From: Sporomusa silvacetica DSM 10669
Lineage (GTDB): Bacteria; Bacillota; Negativicutes; Sporomusales; Sporomusaceae
Reading direction: 5' to 3'
Assembly (NCBI RefSeq): GCF_002257705.1
Contig: NZ_LSLK01000052.1
Span: forward strand, 1 to 64,000
DNA: 64,000 nucleotides
Shown here: in pieces, positions 1 through 7,107 of the stretch
Layout: every line of letters begins with the position of its first letter
Numbering within the stretch: the stretch's first letter is position 1
Notes under the pieces: generated by a model
Told to the model about the DNA's origin: nothing
Seen by the model: only the letters and a program-made list of their open reading frames with translations
Databases searched by the model: none
Translations under genes and position numbers: made by a program

Positions 1-68
1 TTTCCGGCAAGATACATTTCTACAATCCGCAATTTTTCTTCTGCCGGCAATTTCCCTTTTTGTGGCAT
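1..68 (-). CDS. Transposase N-terminus, IS3-type OrfA-like (partial, cut by window edge)
   Basis: The 22 visible codons begin MPQKGKLPAEEKLRIVEMYL, which resembles the helix-turn-helix start of IS3-family OrfA transposases. The ATG at 68 follows a GGGGG-type ribosome-binding stretch. The rest of the gene lies outside the window, so family and integrity cannot be judged. A palindrome just upstream (74-119) could belong to the IS end. Confidence 0.55.
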   Translation of the reverse strand, partial: MPQKGKLPAEEKLRIVEMYLAG

Positions 69-73
69 AATTT

Positions 74-119
74 TACCCCCAGATATTTCAGTGTTTTTTC
101 ACTGTCCTATCTGGGGGTA
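74..119. repeat. Long inverted repeat upstream of the transposase start
   Basis: TACCCCCAGATA and TATCTGGGGGTA form the outer arms, with CAGTG/CACTG as an inner stem around a T-run. The hairpin covers the transposase ribosome-binding site, so it may be a translational control hairpin, part of an IS terminus, or both. It also lies about 30 bp past the spoVAF stop and could help end that transcript. Confidence 0.5.
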
Positions 120-151
120 GCATATCACTTCATCGGTGGGCGGCATTTTTC

Positions 152-1666
152 TTATTTGTTTTTATTGCCTTTACTCTTCTTGGTATCTTCTTGTACACCG
201 GCACTTTCAAGTCGATCCTGATCTTGCGGTTTAAGCATCGCTGGACGTAGGATCTTGTTTGGTATCGGCAGACGAAACAGTACATCTTTCATGGCACTAA
301 AATTAAAGGGCAGCGCTGGCCATAAATATGGAATATTGAAGGATTTTGTTGTTAGCATCAGTAGGAATACTGCTAATAACCCACCCAATAAGCCTGGCAC
401 TTTAAACAGCATGACTAAAATAAGGATGATGACCCGGAAGAGACGTATTGCCATAGCGAATTCCATACTGGGAGTAGCAAAAGCACCGACTGCCGCTACG
501 GCAGTATAAAAAATAGTCTCATTGCCAAATAGCCCCACCTTGGTGGCAATGTCGCCTAACATGAAGGCTCCGATAAAACCGAGAGCAGTAGACTGCGCTG
601 TAGGAACATGCACAGTTGCCATTCTGACTAACTCAACACCGAATTCTGCTAATAGAAATTGGATACCGATAGGTATTATGCCGGGCTCCTGTGGGCCGAG
701 AAAGGCAAGCGACTCAGGTAGTAACTGGCGACTTAATACTAATGCTAGCCATAAAGGCGGCAGAATTAATGACAATAACACACCAAATAACCGAATTAGT
801 CGCAGATAGGAGCCAATAACCACATTTTGATGAAATTCCTCGACGTGTTGCACATGATGCCATAGTGTTGTTGGCAAAATCATAATATTTGGCGAAGTAT
901 CCACAATTATGCATACATGACCTTCTAGCAAGTGGACTGCAGCTACATCAGGACGTTCGGTGTACCGCACTTTTGGTAATGGGTTCCATTTACTGCCGCC
1001 GACAATAAATTCTTCGATAGCCTTTTCGGCCATCGGTATGCCATCAATATTGATCTTGTTAATCCTGTCTTTGACAGTAGTAATTAACTCTGTATTGGTA
1101 ATATCTTTAATGTAACAAACAGCAATGTCGCACTGAGACCGCGTACCAACCTTAACTATTTCAAAGCGTAGATTGGGGTCACGTAAACGTCTGCGGATTA
1201 AAGCCGTGTTAAATACGATCGTTTCGACAAAAGAATCGCGCGAACCTCTGGTAACTTTTTCAATATTAGATTCGGCAGGAGCGCGGGCCGGGTAGGCACG
1301 AGCATCTAAAACTATGACTTGTTCTGCACCATCAACGAAAAAAAGCATTTCTCCTGATAACAGACTGGTTATTGCATCATTCATAGTTGTTAGTAGTTTG
1401 GCTTGGGAATGGGTTGCACGTGAATAAAATAGTTTATCTAAGGTATTAATAGTCAAATCTTCCTGGTTGTAGGCAGTCAATTCTTCGAGTACATTTGATA
1501 ACACAACATCATTGGTCATACCATTTATGGAAAAGGAAGCTGCACGTTTTCGACCTACTTTGTATTCACGGAAGACGATATCAAAAGTTTCGCCAACACC
1601 AAGTTTAGCTTTAATATAATTTATATTGCTGTCAATCTCTTTGGCAATTTTTTTTTCATCAGCCAT
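152..1666 (-). CDS. spoVAF: Spore germination protein SpoVAF (GerA family)
   Basis: Last gene of the spoVA operon. The protein has the GerA-family layout: a soluble N-terminal domain of about 270 residues, then hydrophobic segments from about residue 290 to 460 and a short charged Lys-rich tail. Its place directly after spoVAEa separates SpoVAF from the receptor subunit GerAA. SpoVAF-type proteins sit in the inner spore membrane with SpoVA components and assist germination. An in-frame GTG at 1678 exists, but the ATG at 1666 has GGAG 11 bases upstream and is preferred. The start overlaps the spoVAEa stop by 8 bases, which suggests translational coupling. Confidence 0.9.
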   Translation of the reverse strand: MADEKKIAKEIDSNINYIKAKLGVGETFDIVFREYKVGRKRAASFSINGMTNDVVLSNVLEELTAYNQEDLTINTLDKLFYSRATHSQAKLLTTMNDAITSLLSGEMLFFVDGAEQVIVLDARAYPARAPAESNIEKVTRGSRDSFVETIVFNTALIRRRLRDPNLRFEIVKVGTRSQCDIAVCYIKDITNTELITTVKDRINKINIDGIPMAEKAIEEFIVGGSKWNPLPKVRYTERPDVAAVHLLEGHVCIIVDTSPNIMILPTTLWHHVQHVEEFHQNVVIGSYLRLIRLFGVLLSLILPPLWLALVLSRQLLPESLAFLGPQEPGIIPIGIQFLLAEFGVELVRMATVHVPTAQSTALGFIGAFMLGDIATKVGLFGNETIFYTAVAAVGAFATPSMEFAMAIRLFRVIILILVMLFKVPGLLGGLLAVFLLMLTTKSFNIPYLWPALPFNFSAMKDVLFRLPIPNKILRPAMLKPQDQDRLESAGVQEDTKKSKGNKNK

Positions 1667-2267
1667 GAATAATGTCACTCCGTTTCAGTATCTCTTCAAT
1701 TGCTCGCCGGGTGATTGGTGCACCCCGGCTAAGATCGTCATGTTTATCCATTTTTCCAATGTCGCCTACACCGATAATAACCGGTATTTCAACATCATTA
1801 AGCACATCAACAGTATCACCAGTAATCACCGGATGATTGCAGGCACAATCTTTTTGTTTTTTTATTTCTCCTTTCTTATCAACTGACAGATCAATTACAT
1901 GCCCCTGGCAGTCAATACATGCATCAGCAGAGACTCCGTCGATACCAGTAGTATTGGAGGCTACAGCTACTGCGCCGAGTACTTCGATGTCAGGATGATT
2001 GGCAACATATTCAAGCGCCTGTTCTCCCTCCGCTTTTTCGCAGCGACCTTTATCATCAAACATAACTAACACTGGATCATAGGGGACGGTTTTCAAAAGC
2101 TCAACAATTTTTTTGCCGCTAATGGGTGTTGGATTGCCTGCTGAAGCTGAAATACATCGTAATCCCAAAGAGGCGCCAATCGTTTCAACTGCTTGCTGAG
2201 CTACCTTGTCGCCATCGGTAACAAGAATAACACGGATTTTTTTATCAAGTTCAGTTACTTTCTCCAA
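1659..2267 (-). CDS. spoVAEA: Stage V sporulation protein AEa (SpoVAEa)
   Basis: A soluble protein of about 200 residues matching the SpoVAE paralogue usually called SpoVAEa. The N-terminus has an alpha/beta pattern (KIRVILVTDGDKVAQQA), and the C-terminal half holds a Cys pair region (CIDCQGHVIDLS, then DCACNHPVITGDTV). No membrane segment is evident, unlike SpoVAEb. It starts with TTG behind GAGGTG and is followed by overlapping spoVAF. In B. subtilis the protein is part of the operon for dipicolinate channel proteins; its own biochemical role is not established. Confidence 0.88.
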   Translation of the reverse strand: MEKVTELDKKIRVILVTDGDKVAQQAVETIGASLGLRCISASAGNPTPISGKKIVELLKTVPYDPVLVMFDDKGRCEKAEGEQALEYVANHPDIEVLGAVAVASNTTGIDGVSADACIDCQGHVIDLSVDKKGEIKKQKDCACNHPVITGDTVDVLNDVEIPVIIGVGDIGKMDKHDDLSRGAPITRRAIEEILKRSDIIHG

Positions 2268-2276
2268 TTCAACACC

Positions 2277-2960
2277 TCATTGCTGTTGGTTATTTTCTTC
2301 TCCTAATAAATTGCTAATTTTATTAGCAATTTTTTCGCTCTCACTGATTACTTGTTTGAGACTTTGCAGGCTTGCTTCTAATTCATTGGAAAGTTCATAC
2401 TGGGCTTGGGAAAGTACTTGTGCCGCTGTTTGTACAGCAATTGAGGAATTTTGGTTGTTACCTTGCGTGATGCTTTGGCTTTGTTGCTGCTGAATTTGTT
2501 TTTGGCTGCTTGCATTTTCCGCTTGATTGCCACCGGAGGTGTTTGCTTGTCCGCCAGTTGTAAGTAAAGTGCTAAATAATTTTTTTAATTCTTGTGACAC
2601 CTCAGATTCAGCGGTTGAACTGGCAGTTGCTTGCGCGTTTTGCCCAGGTTGTATCTGTTGGCTTACTTGATTTTGCCCAGATTGTGGAATATTTTGTTGG
2701 GACTGATCATCGGAGTCACTACTGGTAAGAGAACCTTGTAAATTTTCCAGCTTATTATTAATTTGGTATAATAGGTTTAGTACTTCCTGGGAATTATTCG
2801 TTTGTTTTTTGGGGTTATTTACCATATTAGCCTGTGTTTGCATAAAAATTTTTGCCATATCTTCGATAACACTCTCATCAATTTGTGAACGCTCCGGACT
2901 TTGCGACCGTAACTGGTTAGGCTTAATGTAACTTGCTATTTTAGAAACTCGCTTTGGCAC
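2277..2960 (-). CDS. Unknown Gln/Asn/Ser-rich protein inside the spoVA operon
   Basis: I do not recognise this 227-residue protein. A basic N-terminus (MPKRVSKIASYIKPNQLRSQ) precedes a long low-complexity stretch very rich in Q, N and S (about residues 55-190), then a possible amphipathic helix or coiled coil at the C-terminus (ELEASLQSLKQVISESEKIA). There is no signal peptide and no Cys. GTG at 2960 is preferred because GGGGTG lies six bases upstream. It sits 9 bases from spoVAEa and about 50 from spoVAE, in the same direction, so forespore co-expression is likely. A spore-associated structural role is only a guess. Confidence 0.7.
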   Translation of the reverse strand: MPKRVSKIASYIKPNQLRSQSPERSQIDESVIEDMAKIFMQTQANMVNNPKKQTNNSQEVLNLLYQINNKLENLQGSLTSSDSDDQSQQNIPQSGQNQVSQQIQPGQNAQATASSTAESEVSQELKKLFSTLLTTGGQANTSGGNQAENASSQKQIQQQQSQSITQGNNQNSSIAVQTAAQVLSQAQYELSNELEASLQSLKQVISESEKIANKISNLLGEENNQQQ

Positions 2961-3013
2961 ATTTATCACCCCATAATTTTACTAAAAAAGACACTATCCC
3001 ATAGTACTAGTAT

Positions 3014-3367
3014 TTACCCTTTCGGATTAAATACTAGTGCTATGGCCAGAGCGAAAACGATTGCAGCAGTTATTCCGGCTGCAGCTGCTTTAACAGCTCC
3101 GGTGAAGATTCCCCATAAACCTACTTTGTTTATTTCCTCAATCGTGCCAGACACTAGGGAATGACCAAACCCAGGTAGCGGAACGGTTGCTCCGGCGCCA
3201 CCAATATCAACTAACGGCTGATATAGACCTAAGCCACTGAGAACACCGCCTAAGACGACAAATAATACTAAGACATGAGCTGGTGTAAGCGGGGTGAGAT
3301 CCATGAGTAGTTGCCCAAGTACACAAATCAAGCCGCCAATGACAAAGGCCATTAGATAGGTTTGCAA
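3014..3367 (-). CDS. spoVAE: Stage V sporulation protein AE (SpoVAEb), membrane channel subunit
   Basis: A 117-residue, very hydrophobic protein with about three to four membrane segments. It carries the family signature around GGAGATVPLPGFGHSLVSG and ends in FNPKG. Length and motifs fit SpoVAEb, which with SpoVAC and SpoVAD moves dipicolinate across the inner spore membrane. Translation starts at TTG with AAAGGAGG upstream. It lies 16 bases after spoVAD and shares sequence features with the SpoVAC protein of the same operon. Confidence 0.93.
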   Translation of the reverse strand: MQTYLMAFVIGGLICVLGQLLMDLTPLTPAHVLVLFVVLGGVLSGLGLYQPLVDIGGAGATVPLPGFGHSLVSGTIEEINKVGLWGIFTGAVKAAAAGITAAIVFALAIALVFNPKG

Positions 3368-3383
3368 ATTTGGGTTACCTCCT

Positions 3384-4388
3384 TTACATCTCGATTGCTA
3401 CAGCATGCGCAATACAGGGTATAGATTCATTTTGTTGATACGATGTCGTACTATGTAAACTGCCTGTACCTACCAGTAGAATCCTGTGCAGCTTTTGCTG
3501 CATAAGCAGCCGGTAAATATAGCCAGTAAATACTATAGCTGAACTGGCGCAGCCGCTGGCACCGGCATGGGCATCCTGATCTTTACTGAAAATCATGCAG
3601 CCACAATCTTCGTAATTTGCCGATAAATCAACACCTTTTTCTTTAAATAGCTCGATAACCAACGCTTTACCGACACTACCAAGATCACCAGTGTAAATCA
3701 TGTCATAATAAGTAGGCTGGCGGCCAGAGTCTTCAAAATGATGCCATAACGTATCAACAGCGGCTGGGGCCATTGCCGGTCCCATAGCGTTAGGATCTTT
3801 TAGCCCCATGTCTACTATTTTACCCACTGTTGCGGCTGTAATCCGCGGTCCATTACCAATGACAGAAATAACTGCAGCGCCTGAACCGGTCACTGTCCAC
3901 TGTGATACCATTGGCCGTTGCACACCCTGTTCTGTTGGAAAGCGGTATTGCCGTTCGGCTGCATCATGGTGGCTGGACGCAGCGGCAACAATCTTGTTGG
4001 CAAATCCCCCATCAATGAGCGTAGAACCGACTAGCATCCCTTCCACCATTGTTGAGCAAGCGCCATACAGCCCCAAAAAAGGGCGTCCGACGCCTCTTAG
4101 TGCAAAATGGGTACTCATTAACTGATTAAGCAAGTCTCCAGCAAGAACATAGTCAACATCATCAATGGCACTAGTTTCTTTAGTTACTGCTGTTTTTATC
4201 GCCCATTCCATCATGGCGGATTCACATTGTTCCCAGCTGGAATTATTATCAAGCGTATCGCTAAGTATTCGATCATAGAACTCGGTTAAGAGGCCATCCC
4301 CTTCCATCGGCCCCACTATATTAGCTGCACTGGTTATGACCGGTGGCGAGGCAAAAACAATACTTTGTTGTCCCCGTTTTTTATTCAT
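3384..4388 (-). CDS. spoVAD: Stage V sporulation protein AD (SpoVAD), dipicolinate-binding
   Basis: The 334-residue product has the thiolase-like fold sequence of SpoVAD, beginning MNKKRGQQSIVFASPP, with conserved GACSTMVEGM around the ancestral active-site region and GASGCASSAIV near the C-terminus. SpoVAD is the peripheral component that binds dipicolinate at the inner spore membrane. The reading frame extends upstream to 4523, but that overlaps spoVAC and the family start is the ATG at 4388. It lies between spoVAC and spoVAE, the usual order. Confidence 0.95.
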   Translation of the reverse strand: MNKKRGQQSIVFASPPVITSAANIVGPMEGDGLLTEFYDRILSDTLDNNSSWEQCESAMMEWAIKTAVTKETSAIDDVDYVLAGDLLNQLMSTHFALRGVGRPFLGLYGACSTMVEGMLVGSTLIDGGFANKIVAAASSHHDAAERQYRFPTEQGVQRPMVSQWTVTGSGAAVISVIGNGPRITAATVGKIVDMGLKDPNAMGPAMAPAAVDTLWHHFEDSGRQPTYYDMIYTGDLGSVGKALVIELFKEKGVDLSANYEDCGCMIFSKDQDAHAGASGCASSAIVFTGYIYRLLMQQKLHRILLVGTGSLHSTTSYQQNESIPCIAHAVAIEM

Positions 4389-4407
4389 GCTGTTACCCCT
4401 CGCTTTT

Positions 4408-4863
4408 TTATAATCGTAACCAATAAATAAAACCAATAAGTATGGCTGTTGAGATACCATAAACGAGCACTGGTCCGGCAATAATAAACATCTTTGCGCC
4501 GATACCAAATACATAGCCCTCACGTTTAAACTCCATAGCAGGAGCTACAATTGAATTGGCAAAACCGGTAATTGGTACGATGGAACCAGCTCCTGCTCTG
4601 CGGCCTAGTTCATCATAGACACCTAATCCGGTGAACAAAGCACTCAAAAATATTAGTACAACAGAAGTGGGACCACCAGCTTCTTTGTTACTAAACCCCA
4701 AACTTACAAAATAATTCATGAAAAATTGTCCTAACATGCAAATTAAACCACCGACAATAAATGCCCATATTACATTTTTTAGGATCGGTGTTTTAGGTTT
4801 TAGTTGTTCAAATTTTTCCTGATATTGTTGTTGCTCAGCCTGACTGGCTTTACTCTTAAACAT
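4408..4863 (-). CDS. spoVAC: Stage V sporulation protein AC (SpoVAC), mechanosensitive channel subunit
   Basis: 151 residues: a hydrophilic N-terminus (about 1-28), then four to five membrane segments with the family block GRRAGAGSIVPITGFANSIV and a C-terminal helix ending IGFIYWLRL. SpoVAC forms the membrane pore of the dipicolinate channel. It is the first gene of the operon here. SpoVAA and SpoVAB, present in Bacillus, are absent, as is usual outside Bacillales. A strong GGAGGTGG lies upstream of the ATG. I could not identify the expected forespore promoter with confidence. Confidence 0.94.
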   Translation of the reverse strand: MFKSKASQAEQQQYQEKFEQLKPKTPILKNVIWAFIVGGLICMLGQFFMNYFVSLGFSNKEAGGPTSVVLIFLSALFTGLGVYDELGRRAGAGSIVPITGFANSIVAPAMEFKREGYVFGIGAKMFIIAGPVLVYGISTAILIGFIYWLRL

Positions 4864-4910
4864 GTGTATGCCACCTCCAGCAGCTCGCGCGAGTACTTTC
4901 TAACAAGAAA

Positions 4911-4930
4911 AGACACCACAAGAGGTGTCT
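4911..4930 (-). terminator. Rho-independent terminator after dodecin
   Basis: AGACACC/GGTGTCT stem with a six-base loop, followed on the minus strand by TTTTCTTG. It separates the dodecin gene from the spoVA operon, which implies that spoVAC has its own promoter in the roughly 50 bases before its start. Confidence 0.75.
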
Positions 4931-4952
4931 CTCCTATATTTTCCAAGGAATC

Positions 4953-5153
4953 TTAGTGGTGAACCTGGAAAGCAATTTTCACATCCGCTTTGTATTCTGC
5001 AATATGCCCCTTGCCTACATTCGCGGTAAAATTGGTGACTTCTACTCCCATAATGTCGTCTACTGTTTTAGAAGCTTCCATAACAGCATTGTCAACTGCC
5101 TCAGTCCAATTGTGGTGGGATGTTCCTACTAACTCAATGACTTTTACAACCAT
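4953..5153 (-). CDS. Dodecin, flavin-binding dodecamer subunit
   Basis: 66 residues matching the dodecin family: VVKVIELVGTSHHNWTEAV, then the helix with A(S)KTV, a central GVEVTNFTANVGKGHIAEY and a C-terminal beta-strand ending in HVHH-like residues (AFQVHH). Dodecins assemble into 12-mers that bind flavins and act in flavin storage or protection. Its position between the spoIIA and spoVA operons, and whether it is expressed during sporulation, is a matter of context only. Confidence 0.92.
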   Translation of the reverse strand: MVVKVIELVGTSHHNWTEAVDNAVMEASKTVDDIMGVEVTNFTANVGKGHIAEYKADVKIAFQVHH

Positions 5154-5179
5154 CGTATTACCCCCTGTAATGATTATAG

Positions 5180-5374
5180 TTAATTGGCAATACTAGTTTG
5201 TGCATTATTTTGATTGTTATGCCAAAGAAAAACTTGTTTAGCTCGCATCGGAGTTTTCTTGGGAATGTCTGAGCTAAAGTAAAGCCAGGCGGCCGTGCTA
5301 CTGACCATCACCAAAAATACTATAAACAGGTAAATGAACCCTTTAATTTTGTAATTATCAATAATACGATCCAT
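5180..5374 (-). CDS. Small single-pass membrane protein, unknown
   Basis: 64 residues starting MDRIIDNYKIKGF, with one hydrophobic segment (about 13-35) and a polar C-terminus rich in N and Q. ATG at 5374 is chosen over GTG at 5383 because AGGGG lies eight bases upstream. It follows sigF after a terminator and precedes dodecin. No family is recognised; topology suggests a small anchored protein. Confidence 0.55.
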   Translation of the reverse strand: MDRIIDNYKIKGFIYLFIVFLVMVSSTAAWLYFSSDIPKKTPMRAKQVFLWHNNQNNAQTSIAN

Positions 5375-5420
5375 TATAATCACCCCTATTTATTATGCCC
5401 GCAATTTAGTAAAATAAAAA

Positions 5421-5442
5421 CAGACCTCACTTATGAGGTCTG
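5421..5442 (-). terminator. Terminator of the spoIIA operon
   Basis: CAGACCTC/GAGGTCTG stem overlapping the last codons of sigF, followed on the minus strand by a TTTTTATTTTA tract. Confidence 0.85.
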
Positions 5443-6177
5443 CAATAGTTTTCTAATTATTTTGAGTGCTTGCTTTTCTATTCGCGATACCTGTACCTGA
5501 GATAACCCAATTGTCGTTGCAATTTCTGCCTGGGTTTTATCAGCAAAGAAGCGTAAATAGATTACAGTGCGTTCCTTTACCGGCAGACGGGTTAATACCT
5601 CTCTCAAAGCTAATTTATCAAAATAACCACTATCCTGGCCATCTGCTAGTACGAGTTGGTCTAGCAGGTGGATAGCATCGCCGCCATCACTACTTTGAAA
5701 TGTCTGTTCATATAAAGATACTTGGGGCTGAACGGCTTCCAGTGCTGAAACAATTTCCTGAGGGGCGAGCGACAGTTCTTTGGCAATTTCAGTAATTGTT
5801 GGCTCACGTCCCAAGTTTCCCTGCAACTTTTCCTGAGTCTTATGGACCCGAAAAGCAAGTTCTTTTAACGGACGGCTGACTTTAACCGGATTATCATCTC
5901 TAATATATCGCCGAATTTCACCAATGATCATCGGCACAGCATAGGTAGAAAATTTAACATTAAAACCCAGATCAAAACGCTCAATCGCTTTTAAAAGGCC
6001 AATACAGCCGATTTGGAACAAATCATCCCATTCATAGCCGCGATTGGTAAAGCGGTGCACAATGCTTCGTACTAGATTTAGATTGGTTTCAAGAATACGC
6101 TCTTTCGCTTGGTTACTTAGCGAGTCGGCAGATTGGGCCTTAGCTAGCAGTTCTTTAAATTCTTCTTCTTTGAGCAT
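5431..6177 (-). CDS. sigF: Sporulation sigma factor SigF (sigma-F)
   Basis: 248 residues with a sigma-70 region 2 (NLNLVRSIVHRF, YEWDDLFQIGCIGLLKAI, FSTYAVPMIIGEIRRYIRD), region 3 and a C-terminal region 4 helix-turn-helix (DKTQAEIATTIGLSQVQVSRIE). Identity as SigF rather than SigG or SigB comes from its place behind spoIIAA and spoIIAB. It drives early forespore transcription. ATG at 6177 is preferred to GTG at 6186, with AGGTG a few bases upstream. Activity is expected to be held by SpoIIAB. Confidence 0.95.
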   Translation of the reverse strand: MLKEEEFKELLAKAQSADSLSNQAKERILETNLNLVRSIVHRFTNRGYEWDDLFQIGCIGLLKAIERFDLGFNVKFSTYAVPMIIGEIRRYIRDDNPVKVSRPLKELAFRVHKTQEKLQGNLGREPTITEIAKELSLAPQEIVSALEAVQPQVSLYEQTFQSSDGGDAIHLLDQLVLADGQDSGYFDKLALREVLTRLPVKERTVIYLRFFADKTQAEIATTIGLSQVQVSRIEKQALKIIRKLLQTS

Positions 6178-6186
6178 GCTCTTCAC

Positions 6187-6633
6187 CTAATGCTCGGTAC
6201 TTGGTACAAGCAATTTAACCATTCTTATGGTTGTCCCTTGACCAAGTTTAGATTGAACCTCCAGCTCATCCATAAAAGAGTCCATAAAGATAAAACCCAG
6301 CCCCATACGTTCCGGATCACTTGAAAATGAGGGTTGCCGCGCTTCTTCAATATTGGCAATTCCATAACCATAGTCAATTATGATAAACTCAAGTTTATCT
6401 TGATACAAGTTCATTACTAATTCAATATAATTTTGCTTATGGGGATCACTACCATAACCATGAATTACGGCATTAGAAACCGCTTCTGAAACAGCAACTT
6501 TGATTTCATCAATTTCCGTGAGCGTCAAATCTGCTTGTGCTGAAAAAGCGGCGGTAGCGGCTCTAGCAAATCCCACATTTTCATTGATACTTAGGATTGC
6601 GAGTTTTATCTGATTTTTAATTTGGATTCCCAC
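6187..6633 (-). CDS. spoIIAB: Anti-sigma-F factor and serine kinase SpoIIAB
   Basis: 148 residues of a GHKL ATPase: the N-box region (EIDEIKVAVSEAVSNAVIHGY), the DYGYGI box and the GLGFIFMDSFMDEL lid region are all visible. The protein binds sigma-F and phosphorylates SpoIIAA. An upstream TTG at 6639 lies only two bases from GAGGAGG, while GTG at 6633 has an eight-base spacing and is chosen. It sits between spoIIAA and sigF in a compact operon. Confidence 0.95.
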   Translation of the reverse strand: MGIQIKNQIKLAILSINENVGFARAATAAFSAQADLTLTEIDEIKVAVSEAVSNAVIHGYGSDPHKQNYIELVMNLYQDKLEFIIIDYGYGIANIEEARQPSFSSDPERMGLGFIFMDSFMDELEVQSKLGQGTTIRMVKLLVPSTEH

Positions 6634-6646
6634 TGGCAAAGCCTCC

Positions 6647-6982
6647 TCATAGTAAATCTAACGCTTGCTCTTCTGATTGATAGACTGTCAATATTTTCAT
6701 TAATCCAGCCAATTCAAATATCCGCTTTATCTGTGGTTCAAGATGAACGACAAGTATTTTACCTCCAAGTTGAGCAATACGCTTGTACCGCCCAAGAACA
6801 ACACCCAACCCGGAACTATCAATAAAACTAACGCCTTGCATATTAAGTAAGATATGTTTGGCACCAGTTGCAGTAAGCGCCTCGTCAACTGACGTACGAA
6901 ATTCGTTAGCCCCGCAAACGTCCAACTCACCCTCAAGCCTTACAACAAGGATACCTTGCTTCATAAAAGTAACGACTTTCAA
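6647..6982 (-). CDS. spoIIAA: Anti-anti-sigma factor SpoIIAA
   Basis: 111 residues with a STAS domain. The phosphorylatable serine is in GVSFIDSSGLGVVLG, the classic motif. It releases sigma-F from SpoIIAB when dephosphorylated. Start is TTG at 6982 with AGGAGG eight bases upstream. It is the first gene of the spoIIA operon and lies downstream of a sigma-H-type promoter. Confidence 0.95.
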   Translation of the reverse strand: MKVVTFMKQGILVVRLEGELDVCGANEFRTSVDEALTATGAKHILLNMQGVSFIDSSGLGVVLGRYKRIAQLGGKILVVHLEPQIKRIFELAGLMKILTVYQSEEQALDLL

Positions 6983-7018
6983 CGATATAACCTCCTAAGT
7001 TAACAGTATAATATAAGT

Positions 7019-7047
7019 CAATTCGATAAAAGGAAAAATTTTCCTGC
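7019..7047 (-). promoter_or_regulatory. Sigma-H promoter of the spoIIA operon
   Basis: On the minus strand GCAGGAAAA fits the sigma-H -35 consensus RNAGGAWWW, and ATCGAATTG fits the -10 RNNGAATWW in eight of nine positions, with an 11-base spacer. The -10 overlaps a near match to the 0A box (TTATCGAAT). It lies about 40 bases before the spoIIAA start. The spoIIA operon is known to be transcribed by sigma-H with Spo0A in Bacillus. Confidence 0.75.
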
Positions 7048-7060
7048 TAAATGAAAATAA

Positions 7061-7086
7061 AAACTGCAGAAATTTTCCTGCAGTTT
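7061..7086 (-). terminator. Terminator after dacF
   Basis: AAACTGCAG/CTGCAGTTT stem with an eight-base loop, followed on the minus strand by TTTTATTTTC. It separates dacF from the spoIIA promoter. Confidence 0.8.
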
Positions 7087-7107
7087 CAAGAACAGCTAGA
7101 TTATGAG

